Source: Roseobacter weihaiensis
GTDB taxonomy: Bacteria; Pseudomonadota; Alphaproteobacteria; Rhodobacterales; Rhodobacteraceae
Direction of reading: 5' to 3'
NCBI RefSeq assembly: GCF_020622345.1
Contig: NZ_JACNMO010000010.1
Span: 123,501-187,500, forward strand
Length of the DNA: 64,000 nucleotides
The first letter of the stretch is position 1. The number at the start of each line of letters is the position of its first letter. Both the position numbers and the translations under genes were made by a program. Below are positions 25,665-33,867 of the stretch, one piece after another. The notes beneath the pieces are model-generated. The model did not search any database, was not told the DNA's origin, and saw nothing but the letters and a program-made list of their open reading frames with translations.

Positions 25665-26759
25665 GTGACCCGGATTGCCTCGGTCAAAGCGCGGCTGTTC
25701 AATGTGCCGCTGGACGAAGTGCTGGTGGACGCCAAGCACGGGGCGCACAGCCATTTCCACCTGATCACGGCGACTGTAACGCTTGAGGATGGACGCGCGG
25801 CCACGGGCTACACCTATAATGGCGGGCGGGGAGGACATGCGACGGCCGCGATGATGACCCATGACCTTGCGCCGTTTCTGGTGGGACAGGCGGCGGAGGA
25901 TATCGAAGCGCTCTATGAGGCGATGCAGGACCACATGCACTACGTGGGGCGCGGCGGAATCCTCAGCTTTGCGATTTCGGCCATTGATATCGCTTTGTGG
26001 GACCTGCGCGGACAGGCGTTGGGACAGCCTTTGTGGCAGATGGCGGGTGCTGCGTCGAAGACCTGTAAGGCCTATGGCGGCGGGATTGATCTGGCCTTTC
26101 CGCTGCCCAAGCTATTGGCGCATGTGCAAGGGTACCTTGATGCCGGGCTTGCGGCGGTCAAGATCAAGGTTGGACAACCTGATATGGCCGATGACATCGC
26201 CCGGATCAAAGCCGTGCGCGGGCAGATTGGCCCCGAGGCGAGCTTTATGATCGATGCCAATTACTCACTTAGCGTTGCTGAGGCCATCCAACTGGCCAAT
26301 GCTGTAAAGGATCAGGATATCCTGTGGTTCGAAGAACCCATCCTCCCCGACGATTATCCGGGGTATGCGGAGATTGCGAAGGCCACGGGCATGGCTGTGG
26401 CTCAGGGCGAAAACCTGCACACGATCCATGAATTCCAGATGGCTGTTGCGCAAAGCGATCTTGGGTTCATCCAGCCCGACGCGTCCAATTGTGGTGGCAT
26501 CACCGGGTGGCTACAGGTCGCTGATCTGACGCGTGACACGGGCATTGCCATCTGTTCACACGGCATGCAGGAGCTTCATGTGAGCCTCGTTTCCGCGCAA
26601 CCGCATGCGGGGTGGATCGAAGTCCATAGCTTTCCCATTGATCACTATACGACTCGTCCCCTGGTGGTCGAAAATGCCCGCGCGGTTGCCCCGGACGATG
26701 CAGGGATCGGCGTGGCCTTTGACTGGCCCCGCCTTGCGCCTTTCGAAGTGAGGCTCTGA
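25665..26759 (+). CDS. enolase-superfamily sugar-acid enzyme, possible 3,6-anhydro-L-galactonate cycloisomerase or dehydratase
   Basis: 364-aa mandelate racemase/muconate-lactonising-type enzyme. It shows K166-x-K168 (VKIKVG), metal ligands D197 (IDANYSL), E223 (WFEEP) and E249 (GENLHT), and H299 in CSHGMQELH. The [27 protein letters not shown] and EVHSFPID segments resemble, from memory, 3,6-anhydro-L-galactonate cycloisomerase of agar-degrading bacteria. A fuconate- or galactonate-type dehydratase feeding the SDR/FAH route is the alternative. It starts with GTG four bases after the preceding gene and ends the plus-strand operon, 4 bases before the convergent chrR stop. Confidence 0.83.
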   Translation: MTRIASVKARLFNVPLDEVLVDAKHGAHSHFHLITATVTLEDGRAATGYTYNGGRGGHATAAMMTHDLAPFLVGQAAEDIEALYEAMQDHMHYVGRGGILSFAISAIDIALWDLRGQALGQPLWQMAGAASKTCKAYGGGIDLAFPLPKLLAHVQGYLDAGLAAVKIKVGQPDMADDIARIKAVRGQIGPEASFMIDANYSLSVAEAIQLANAVKDQDILWFEEPILPDDYPGYAEIAKATGMAVAQGENLHTIHEFQMAVAQSDLGFIQPDASNCGGITGWLQVADLTRDTGIAICSHGMQELHVSLVSAQPHAGWIEVHSFPIDHYTTRPLVVENARAVAPDDAGIGVAFDWPRLAPFEVRL

Positions 26760-26763
26760 CGCG

Positions 26764-27417
26764 TCAAATACGCAGAAAACGCTGGGCGATCCTTGGCAGC
26801 AGCCGGTCAAATTGAAGCGGCGCGTCCGCCACGGCCAGGCAGATGCAATCCTCATGGATATCCGCCACCGGGGTATGATGCAGGTCGCTGTCCGCGATTT
26901 CCACATCGCCGCGGGCGAAGTAGCCGTCATCATCCTGAAACGCGCCTTGCAGCACCATTGTCATCTCGGTGCCATGGTGGCCGTGATCCGGCATTGCGGT
27001 GCCCGCCGGGATCAGCAGCAGCCGCGCGGATGCCGTATTGGATGTCGGCAGGATCGCCTGTTTGACGCCCATGCCGATCGGCTTCCACTTCACGCTGTCC
27101 AGATCCCCCCCCACGTAGTCACGCAAAGGCTGGGGCAGCACACCGGGCGCCATCTTTGCCGGTTCGACACGGATATCGACCGCGCCGCCATCGATCAGAT
27201 CCAGCGTGTTGGACAAGCTTATCCCGGAAACCTGCGCTTCGCAGCGTTGCTCCAGAAGCTCGCCGCCCAGGGCATCATAGCTTTCGGCAGCCGCACGGCA
27301 GGTGTCACAAAGCGACAGATGGGACGCGACCAGCAGGTTGAAGGCTTCGGGTAAGGTGCCGGCAGAATAGGCCATCAGCACGGCATCATTCAGGTGGTGG
27401 TTAATCGTATCAGTCAT
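26764..27417 (-). CDS. chrR: anti-sigma factor ChrR
   Basis: 217-aa zinc anti-sigma factor that holds RpoE inactive until singlet oxygen appears. The N-terminal domain keeps the zinc site H8, H33, C37, C40. The C-terminal cupin domain has H145, H147, E151 and H181, at the same spacings as the known Rhodobacter protein (recalled H6/H31/C35/C38 and H141/H143/E147/H177). I chose ATG 27417; the preceding in-frame codon is GTG. It follows rpoE after a few bases, as expected for a co-transcribed sigma/anti-sigma pair. All key ligands are present, so the singlet-oxygen response should be functional. Confidence 0.95.
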   Translation of the reverse strand: MTDTINHHLNDAVLMAYSAGTLPEAFNLLVASHLSLCDTCRAAAESYDALGGELLEQRCEAQVSGISLSNTLDLIDGGAVDIRVEPAKMAPGVLPQPLRDYVGGDLDSVKWKPIGMGVKQAILPTSNTASARLLLIPAGTAMPDHGHHGTEMTMVLQGAFQDDDGYFARGDVEIADSDLHHTPVADIHEDCICLAVADAPLQFDRLLPRIAQRFLRI

Positions 27418-27424
27418 CACTCTA

Positions 27425-27949
27425 TCATTTCATTGCGTGGCGCAGTCTCTCCAACGCCAATCTGATCCTTGATTTGATCGTGCCAAGCGGCAGACCGGTT
27501 TGCGCGGCGATTTCACTATGAGTCAGGTCTCCGAAATACGCCTTGTCTATCAGCTCCCTCTGGGCGGGCGGCAATGCGTCAAGCGCGCTGCCCAGGATTT
27601 CCGTTTCTTGTTGTAATGTCAGGACGTCTTCCTGATCCGGTTCCGCTTCGGGACCCCAGGTCAGGTCTTCTGGCTCTGGTCTGCGTTGCCGCCGCAAAAG
27701 GTCGATCTTGCGGTTCCGGGCAATGGTGAAAATCCATGTCGCGACGGACGCGCGTGTCGGGTCGAACTGATGCGATTTGTGCCACAGAGCTGCCATTACG
27801 TCCTGTGTGCATTCCTCGGCCAAAGTCGCATCGGCCCCTGATTTAATCAGAAACCCTTTCACCCGCGGTGCAAAATGAGCAAACAGTTCTGCAAACGCGG
27901 CGCGGTCCTGGTGGTCTCGGATGCGCGTCATGTGCGTTACCCACAACAT
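27425..27949 (-). CDS. rpoE: RNA polymerase sigma factor RpoE (ECF11 group, singlet-oxygen response)
   Basis: 174-aa ECF sigma factor. Region 2 (about residues 10-85: RAAFAELFAHFAPRVKGFL, ASVATWIFTIARNRKIDLL) and region 4 (about 120-170: ALPPAQRELIDKAYF, GLPLGTIKSRIRLALERLR) are complete. I set the start at 27949 (MLWVTHM). A longer frame to 28081 exists, but the candidate RpoE promoter places the transcript start at about that ATG, which would leave no leader, and the 44 extra residues are not found in the family. It recognises TGATCC-type promoters and controls its own operon, and probably the divergent operon at 28204. Confidence 0.93.
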   Translation of the reverse strand: MLWVTHMTRIRDHQDRAAFAELFAHFAPRVKGFLIKSGADATLAEECTQDVMAALWHKSHQFDPTRASVATWIFTIARNRKIDLLRRQRRPEPEDLTWGPEAEPDQEDVLTLQQETEILGSALDALPPAQRELIDKAYFGDLTHSEIAAQTGLPLGTIKSRIRLALERLRHAMK

Positions 27950-28085
27950 CCTCTTTGAGCCTTCTTTAGACGTCACTTGGCCTCGCCCTGCTTTCGTGTC
28001 TTTCGCACAATTCACTATAGCCATATTCGTGAGCCCTAAGGCAGCCGCAGGCTTTCTTTCGATATGGAGAGTCGCATTCATAGTC

Positions 28086-28115
28086 CTAATACGCTGACGG
28101 TACAGGGTTGGATCA
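28086..28115 (-). promoter_or_regulatory. candidate autoregulated RpoE promoter
   Basis: On the minus strand TGATCC (28115-28110) is followed by an 18-base spacer and TATTAG (28091-28086), matching the TGATC-rich -35 and spacing recalled for Rhodobacter RpoE promoters. Transcription would begin near 28079, about 130 bases before the chosen rpoE start. This supports the shorter sigma-factor reading. Confidence 0.6.
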
Positions 28116-28138
28116 CTAAAAATAGTTTTGTTTCCAAC

Positions 28139-28168
28139 GCATCCATTCGTTAGCAAGAGGCGTATACC
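28139..28168 (+). promoter_or_regulatory. possible weaker RpoE-type promoter for the lipid/redox operon
   Basis: GCATCC-N18-TATACC lies upstream of the amine oxidase start at 28204. It has the same spacing and partial -35 identity to the rpoE promoter on the other strand. The two mismatches in the -35 make it a weaker candidate, but the operon is a known type of RpoE target. Confidence 0.4.
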
Positions 28169-28203
28169 CTCGCACACGATACTGGAATTCCGGGACAATA
28201 CTT

Positions 28204-29532
28204 ATGCCATTCGAAGCTTTGACGGTGGGGGATCTGCCGGCGCACCGCCCTGACGCAGACGCCACCAAGGTTGCCGTGATTGGCGGCGGGATTACGGGAA
28301 TGGGTGCCGCGCATATGCTGGGCAAAACCCATCACGTGACGCTCTTTGAGGCGGAACCGAGGCTGGGTGGCCACGCCCGGACGAAGATGGCCGGAAAGAA
28401 CGGGGACCAGCCGGTGGACACAGGGTTCATCGTCTTCAACTACGCCAACTACCCTTATATGGCCGCGCTTTTCGACGCGTTGAACGTGCCGGTCGTAAAG
28501 TCGAACATGAGCTTTGGAGCCTCCATCAACGGAGGGGAGCTGGAATACGCGCTGACCTCGCTTGACGCGCTTTTTGCACAGCGCCGCAACGCTCTGACGC
28601 CGGCGTTTCTGGGCATGGTGCGCGACATTCTTAAGTTCAACAAACAGGCGCTGCGCGTGGCGCAGGACGAAAGCCTGACCTTGGGGGATTTTCTGGCCAA
28701 GATGAGAACCGGAGACTGGTTTCGGAAGTACTACCTGCTTCCTCTCTCGGGGGCGATCTGGTCAACGCCGGTTGAGAAGATCATGGATTTCCCGGCCTAC
28801 GCCATGATCCGTTTCTTTGAAAACCATGCGCTGCTGAATGCTACGGGTCAGCACCAGTGGTACACGGTGCAGGGCGGTTCCACCCAATATGTCCAACGTC
28901 TGGAGACCGCTTTGCAGGGGTTGGGCGTGGATCTGCGTCTTGGGGCACCTGTGCAGTCGGTACGACGCGATGCGGGCAAGGTATTTGTCCGGGCCTGGGG
29001 GGGAGAAGAAGAGATATTTGACCATGTCATTTTTGCCACCCATTCAGACGATTCTCTAAAGCTTTTGAGTGATCCGTCGCAACAGGAGCGGGACGCTTTG
29101 GGCGCTATTGCCTACCAGCCGAACGATATCGTGCTGCACGCGGATGAAAGCATCATGCCGAAAAACAAAAAGACCTGGGCAAGCTGGGTCTACACCGAAG
29201 ATCGCGATGCGCAGTCCGACCGTATTGATCTGACCTACTGGATGAACTCGCTGCAACCGATTCCAAAGGATGACCCGCATTTCGTGACCCTCAATACCAA
29301 GCGCACGATCCGCGAAGAGTTGATCTACGATCAGGTCACGCTGCGCCATCCGGTCTATGATCTGGCGGCTCTGGCGGCGCAAAAACACGTGGCGGCATTT
29401 AATGGGATCCGCAAAACCTGGTTCTGCGGGGCCTGGATGAAAAACGGCTTTCATGAGGACGGCTTGTCCAGTGCGGTGGATGTGGTCCGCGCCCTGCGGC
29501 AGGCAGAACATGTGGTGGTAGCGGCGGAGTGA
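28204..29532 (+). CDS. FAD-dependent amine oxidase family protein
   Basis: 442-aa flavoprotein with an N-terminal FAD-binding fold: KVAVIGGGITGMGAAHML at residues 22-39, then LFEAEPRLGGHARTKM. The middle contains the GAIWSTPVEKIMDFPAY block and the C terminus ends with WFCGAWMKNGFHEDGLSSA, both typical of the amine-oxidase/desaturase-like proteins found next to DUF1365 genes. In Rhodobacter-type genomes this gene heads an RpoE-controlled operon adjacent to rpoE-chrR; related operons elsewhere modify membrane fatty acids. Its likely role is therefore oxidation of lipid rather than of amines. It overlaps the next start (GTGA). Confidence 0.88.
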   Translation: MPFEALTVGDLPAHRPDADATKVAVIGGGITGMGAAHMLGKTHHVTLFEAEPRLGGHARTKMAGKNGDQPVDTGFIVFNYANYPYMAALFDALNVPVVKSNMSFGASINGGELEYALTSLDALFAQRRNALTPAFLGMVRDILKFNKQALRVAQDESLTLGDFLAKMRTGDWFRKYYLLPLSGAIWSTPVEKIMDFPAYAMIRFFENHALLNATGQHQWYTVQGGSTQYVQRLETALQGLGVDLRLGAPVQSVRRDAGKVFVRAWGGEEEIFDHVIFATHSDDSLKLLSDPSQQERDALGAIAYQPNDIVLHADESIMPKNKKTWASWVYTEDRDAQSDRIDLTYWMNSLQPIPKDDPHFVTLNTKRTIREELIYDQVTLRHPVYDLAALAAQKHVAAFNGIRKTWFCGAWMKNGFHEDGLSSAVDVVRALRQAEHVVVAAE

Positions 29533-30287
29533 GCGCAAAGGTCGATCATATCGCGGGGCTGACCTATCATGGTCGCAAGGGGGCGGTGACCAACGCCTTC
29601 CGCTACTCGGTTGACTATGTGCTGCTGGATGCGGAGGCAAAGCTGCGCACGCCCCGTCTGTTTGCACGCAACGGCAGAGGGCTCACGGGTCTGTCAGACC
29701 GCGATCACGGCGGCGCGCCGGGCCAGGGGCGGGGGGCTGCCTGGGTTCGTGACGTGTTGGAGCAGCACCAGATCCGCGATGTGGAAAAGATAGAGCTGCT
29801 GGCCCAGCCCCGCGTGCTTGGCCATGTCTTTAACCCGGTCAGCTTTTGGCTCTGCCGACGCAAGGATGGCGCGCTTGTGACCGTGATTGCCGAGGTCTCC
29901 AATACTTTCGGGGACCGCCATAGCTATCTGTGTGCGCATCCTGACAAACGTCCGATCCTTCCGACGGATACGCTCAAGGCGACAAAGATTTTCCACGTTT
30001 CTCCGTTCCAGCCGGTAGAGGGGGGATACAGCTTTCGATTTGATATCAATGCGACGCGTATCGGCATCTGGATCGATTACGCCCGCCCCGACGGCGGTCT
30101 GATCGCCACCCTGACAGGGCCGCGCAAACCACTGACCAACCGGTCGATCTTGCGCGCCGTGCTGCGCCGTCCGTTTGGCGCGCGCCGGGTGCTCGCTCTG
30201 ATCCATTGGCAAGCGTTCAAGCTCTGGCTCAAAGGGGCGATTTACCGCACGCGGCCCAAGGCACCCACAAAAGAAGTTTCCCGCTGA
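29529..30287 (+). CDS. DUF1365 family protein
   Basis: 252-aa cytoplasmic protein of the DUF1365 family, recognised by GRKGAVTNAFRYSVDY near the start and LGHVFNPVSFWLC in the middle. Members almost always lie next to an FAD amine oxidase and often a cyclopropane-fatty-acid-synthase-like methyltransferase, which points to a part in fatty-acid modification; the reaction is not known to me. The GTG start overlaps the amine oxidase stop, and the stop overlaps the MFS start (TGATG). Here no methyltransferase gene follows. Confidence 0.88.
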   Translation: MSAKVDHIAGLTYHGRKGAVTNAFRYSVDYVLLDAEAKLRTPRLFARNGRGLTGLSDRDHGGAPGQGRGAAWVRDVLEQHQIRDVEKIELLAQPRVLGHVFNPVSFWLCRRKDGALVTVIAEVSNTFGDRHSYLCAHPDKRPILPTDTLKATKIFHVSPFQPVEGGYSFRFDINATRIGIWIDYARPDGGLIATLTGPRKPLTNRSILRAVLRRPFGARRVLALIHWQAFKLWLKGAIYRTRPKAPTKEVSR

Positions 30288-31516
30288 TGCAAGCCGCCCA
30301 GCGTCTTCCGGCCTATTCGCTTTTTGCGGCCCTCTTGGCCGCCGCGGGCCTTCCGATCTATATCCACGCGCCGAAATTCTACGTGGATGAATTCGGGGTC
30401 TCACTCGCCGCCCTTGGGGCGGTGCTGTTCGGGTTGCGGCTCTTGGATGTTGTGCAGGACCCGCTGCTGGGGCGGCTGGCGGAGCGCACACGCGACCGGC
30501 GTGGGCTGGCAGTGTCAGTAGGCTGCATCGTGATGGCGACAGCGATGCTGGCGCTTTTTGCGATCCCGCCGATGACATCGCCGTTGGTGTGGTTCGGCCT
30601 GTCGCTGACCTTTGTCTTTTCGGCCTTCAGCTTTCTGACAATCAATTTTTATGCCCAGGGCGTCATCAAAGCGGACGATCTGTCCGGGCAGGGGCATCTG
30701 CGACTGGCACGCTGGCGGGAAAGCGGGGCCTTGGCCGGGGTTTGCATCGCCTCGGTTGCCCCCGTGGCTCTTGGGGCGGTGATGCAGGCGCCTTTTGCCG
30801 GGTTCGCTGTGGGGTTTGCCGTTCTGACGCTGGCTGCGCTCTGGGCGATGAACCCGGAATGGAGCACGCGCGGCCTTGCGCCCTCAACCGGTTTCAGCGC
30901 CGTCCTGCGGGACCCCTTGGCGCGAAGATTGCTATTGATCGCCATGGTCAATGCGGCCCCTGTTGCTGTTAGTTCGACCCTCTTTCTGTTCTTTGTCGAA
31001 AGCCGGTTGGAGGCACCCGGTTTTGAGGGGCCGCTGCTGTTGATCTTTTTCCTGTCAGCCGCTGTTGCAGCCCCTTTCTGGGGCGCTTTGGCCGAACGCT
31101 TTGGGCCGCGCAATGTGCTTTTAACGGCCATGGTGCTGGCCATCGCGGCTTTCGCACTTACCTTAACACTCGGCCCGGGGGATTGGGTGCTCTTTGCGGT
31201 GATCTGCGTGGCGTCCGGGGCGACCTTGGGGGCCGACCTGACGTTGTTGCCGGCGATTTTCGCCTCTCGCATGGCGCGGATATCGCCCTCCGCGTCCGAG
31301 GGGTTTGGTCTTTGGTCCTTTGTCTCAAAGCTGACACTGGCCTTTGCCGCGGTCTCGCTGTTGCCGATGCTGGAAACTGCGGGGTTCCAGAGCGGGTCGA
31401 CGGAAAACCCGCCGGAAGCGCTGGAACTGCTGACGCTGCTCTATGCGGCCGTGCCCTGTGCGTTGAAGCTGATTGCCATCGCCCTCTTGGCGATGACCGA
31501 CTTGAAGGAGGCCTGA
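30287..31516 (+). CDS. MFS transporter
   Basis: 409-aa integral membrane protein with about twelve hydrophobic segments, of the GPH/sugar-sodium-symporter-like MFS branch (LRLLDVVQDPLLGRLAERTRDRRG is the characteristic loop after helix 2). I set the start at MQAAQRLPAYS, where ATG overlaps the preceding TGA; 27 upstream codons are rejected. In RpoE-linked operons the equivalent transporter may move a lipid or lipid precursor; the substrate is unknown. DUF3833 follows after 2 bases. Confidence 0.87.
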   Translation: MQAAQRLPAYSLFAALLAAAGLPIYIHAPKFYVDEFGVSLAALGAVLFGLRLLDVVQDPLLGRLAERTRDRRGLAVSVGCIVMATAMLALFAIPPMTSPLVWFGLSLTFVFSAFSFLTINFYAQGVIKADDLSGQGHLRLARWRESGALAGVCIASVAPVALGAVMQAPFAGFAVGFAVLTLAALWAMNPEWSTRGLAPSTGFSAVLRDPLARRLLLIAMVNAAPVAVSSTLFLFFVESRLEAPGFEGPLLLIFFLSAAVAAPFWGALAERFGPRNVLLTAMVLAIAAFALTLTLGPGDWVLFAVICVASGATLGADLTLLPAIFASRMARISPSASEGFGLWSFVSKLTLAFAAVSLLPMLETAGFQSGSTENPPEALELLTLLYAAVPCALKLIAIALLAMTDLKEA

Positions 31517-31518
31517 AA

Positions 31519-32079
31519 ATGAGTGGCTGGATCTATGTCTTGCTGGGCGCGGCCCTTGCGTTGGGGCTTGTATGGGTGCGCAAGAGCCTTTGGGGGTTCA
31601 AGGCGCAGAAGCCCGAAGACTACGAAGACGAGAACCCGACCTTTGATGTCCGGCAGCATCTGAACGGCCCGATCCTGTGCGAAGGTGTGATCTACGGGCC
31701 GCTTGGCCGGGTCAGCAGCCGGTTTGTCGCTGATTTTGACGCCACGTGGGAGGGTAACACCGGCATCATGAAAGAGCGGTTCGTCTATGACGACGGCAGC
31801 GTTCAGGATCGCGAGTGGCACCTGACGTTGCAGGACAACGGCAGGATTCGGGCCAGGGCACCGGACGTCGTGGGGGTGGGTGAGGGCCGACAATCGGGGT
31901 CATCAGTGTTGTTGCGCTATGACATCCGCCTGCCCGAAGCGTCCGGCGGGCATGTGCTCAACACCGTGGACTGGATGTATCTGACGCCCAACGGGACCAT
32001 CATGAACCGGTCGCAATTCCGAAAGTTCGGGATCAAGGTGGCGGAGCTTGTCGCGACCATGCGCCCCAAGGAGACCTGA
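31519..32079 (+). CDS. DUF3833 family protein
   Basis: 186-aa protein with one N-terminal hydrophobic segment (MSGWIYVLLGAALALGLVWV) that could be a membrane anchor or uncleaved signal, and a lipocalin-like beta-rich body with FDVRQHLNGPILCEGVIYG and NTVDWMYLTPNGTIMNRS. This pattern is DUF3833, usually found in the same gene neighbourhoods as DUF1365. It is probably membrane-associated and binds a hydrophobic molecule (inference). The ATG follows the MFS stop, and its own stop overlaps the SDR start. Confidence 0.83.
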   Translation: MSGWIYVLLGAALALGLVWVRKSLWGFKAQKPEDYEDENPTFDVRQHLNGPILCEGVIYGPLGRVSSRFVADFDATWEGNTGIMKERFVYDDGSVQDREWHLTLQDNGRIRARAPDVVGVGEGRQSGSSVLLRYDIRLPEASGGHVLNTVDWMYLTPNGTIMNRSQFRKFGIKVAELVATMRPKET

Positions 32080-32810
32080 TGCGCAAGTGGCAGGGAAAGC
32101 GCTATTGGCTCGTGGGGGCCAGCGACGGTCTGGGGGCGGCTCTGGCCCGCCGGATGAGCAAGGCGGGCGCCCATGTGATCGTCTCGGCACGCTCCGAGGA
32201 CAAGCTGCGCGCGGTTGTTGAAAGCCTGCCGGGCGCGGGATCTTACCAGACAGTGAACGTCTCGGACGACAAGAGCGTCATTGCCGCCGCAGAGGCGATC
32301 GGACAGATCGACGGTGTCGTATTTCTGGCGGGTGTCTATTGGCCCTTCGGGGCGCAGGACTGGAACGCGGAGGAAGCCAATGCCATGGCCGACATCAATT
32401 TTACCGGATTGATGCGGGTCATGGGGCGGGTCGTGCCGCAATTCGTTACGCGGGACGCAGGCCATGTGGTCATCACCAGCAGCCTGACCGGCTTTCGCGG
32501 GTTGCCCGGCTCTATCGGGTATACGGCGTCCAAGGCGGGGACGATGTCGCTGGCGGAATGCATGTATGCCGATTTGCGCCAGACCGGCGTTGACGTGCAG
32601 GTGGCCAATCCGGGCTTTATCAAGACCCAGCTGACCGAGAAGAACGATTTCAAGATGCCTTTCATCATGGAGCCGGAGCAAGCCGCGGAGGTGATGTTTC
32701 AGCACATGAACAGCACCCGTTTCAAAAAGAGCTTTCCGACGCTGTTCTCGCTGGTGTTTCGGGGCAGCCAGTTCCTGCCCGACTGGCTTTACTACCGGAT
32801 TTTCTCCTGA
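32079..32810 (+). CDS. short-chain dehydrogenase (SDR), last gene of the RpoE-linked operon
   Basis: 243-aa classical SDR. It has VGASDGLGAALARRM (cofactor loop), FLAGVYWPFG, ITSSLTGFRG with the catalytic Ser, and YTASKAG with Tyr-x3-Lys. The C-terminal tail (FLPDWLYYRIFS) is hydrophobic and may contact membrane. It closes the five-gene operon and overlaps DUF3833 by TGATG. It probably oxidises or reduces a lipid-derived carbonyl. Four bases separate it from the convergent saccharopine-dehydrogenase-like gene. Confidence 0.87.
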   Translation: MRKWQGKRYWLVGASDGLGAALARRMSKAGAHVIVSARSEDKLRAVVESLPGAGSYQTVNVSDDKSVIAAAEAIGQIDGVVFLAGVYWPFGAQDWNAEEANAMADINFTGLMRVMGRVVPQFVTRDAGHVVITSSLTGFRGLPGSIGYTASKAGTMSLAECMYADLRQTGVDVQVANPGFIKTQLTEKNDFKMPFIMEPEQAAEVMFQHMNSTRFKKSFPTLFSLVFRGSQFLPDWLYYRIFS

Positions 32811-32814
32811 GCGC

Positions 32815-33867
32815 TCAAAGCCGGTCGCGGTGTTTTTCGAACGCGGCGCGGGCGCGCTGCCATACCGCTGCCTCTTGCTTAAGGCTCAGGAGCGTTGGCA
32901 ACAGTTGCGCGGCATAGTCCTCACTGCTTTCCAGCGGCAGCATCGACGGAAGGTTGTCGATCGCGCTGACATCCAGGACGGGTGTGTCATGCACACGCAG
33001 GGCCGGGTTTTGCCAGGTCGTTGTGCGATCATATACTTTGATCGGTGAAAAATCACTGTCCGGGTCGCAGGCGATATCCCCGATGACGCTCAGCCTTCGG
33101 GGGGTCACAGCGCTGTCCGCCGGGACGAAAACGGGTGTGCCCGGACGCGCCAGAACGCAGTTGAAAAACAGATCATGCGCGAGCACCTGCGGAAAGGGGC
33201 CGCCTTGTGCGGTCTCGGCCATGTCCCATTTGGTGCAGGCCACCCCCATCGCGGTGCAGAGATTTGCCACGCCGGTGCCCACACGCCCCAATGCGCCGAC
33301 GATCAGTGCGTTGGGGCGGTGCGCGCCGGTTGCGACCAGATCACCTTGCAAATCGCTCAGCAAATGGGTCGCGCTTTGATACGCGCCCACCGGGCCTGCG
33401 ATATCGCCTGCCTGCTGGGCCGCCCAACACTTCAACGCCACGGCGGCTCCCGCGTAGCCGGCCCAGTAGCCAAAGGCAGCAACCCGGCGACCGGTTTCAT
33501 CTGTCAGATACTCAAGGTCCAGCAGCGTGCCGCCCCCTTCCCTGAAACGCCGCAGCAGACGCAGCCCCGAGGGTTGTCCTTTGAACGCATGACCGAACAT
33601 GATGTGACGATGCGGCAGAGGGGTGGTGTCCTCGGGCAATTCCTTGAGGCCGAAGATCACCGCGTCCCGGGGGGCTTGCGGCCAGCTGTTCTGCGCCACC
33701 ATCTCGCAGCCAGCCGCGGCGTAGTCCGCATCCTTGATGACGCGCGTGGGGCTTTGCTCGACCGAGACCCTGAACCCTGCGTTCAGCAGGTGTCGCGCGC
33801 CTTGCGGCGTCAGGCCCACGCGGGTTTCATTCTGGCGTTGCTCGGCGCGGACCCAAAGATGTGTCAT
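32815..33867 (-). CDS. saccharopine dehydrogenase-like protein (LYS1/alanine dehydrogenase fold)
   Basis: 350-aa protein that starts MTHLWVRAEQRQNETRVGLTP, the N-terminal signature of NAD-dependent saccharopine (L-lysine-forming) and alanine dehydrogenases. The central region has GLKELPEDTTPLPHRHIMFGHAFKGQ and a nucleotide-binding VGALGRVGTGV. In alphaproteobacteria such proteins work in lysine breakdown or synthesis of saccharopine-like adducts. The partner oxidoreductase is not adjacent. The start at 33867 overlaps the GST stop (ATGA); a 41-codon upstream extension is rejected. Confidence 0.85.
   Translation of the reverse strand: MTHLWVRAEQRQNETRVGLTPQGARHLLNAGFRVSVEQSPTRVIKDADYAAAGCEMVAQNSWPQAPRDAVIFGLKELPEDTTPLPHRHIMFGHAFKGQPSGLRLLRRFREGGGTLLDLEYLTDETGRRVAAFGYWAGYAGAAVALKCWAAQQAGDIAGPVGAYQSATHLLSDLQGDLVATGAHRPNALIVGALGRVGTGVANLCTAMGVACTKWDMAETAQGGPFPQVLAHDLFFNCVLARPGTPVFVPADSAVTPRRLSVIGDIACDPDSDFSPIKVYDRTTTWQNPALRVHDTPVLDVSAIDNLPSMLPLESSEDYAAQLLPTLLSLKQEAAVWQRARAAFEKHRDRL

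Noticed and set aside
2270..26759. Sugar-acid island as a recent mobile element
   Set aside because: No transposase, integrase, tRNA attachment site or flanking repeats seen, and composition by eye is like the surroundings.
27950..28198. Longer N terminus of RpoE
   Set aside because: Promoter position and lack of sigma-factor similarity favour the start at 27949.
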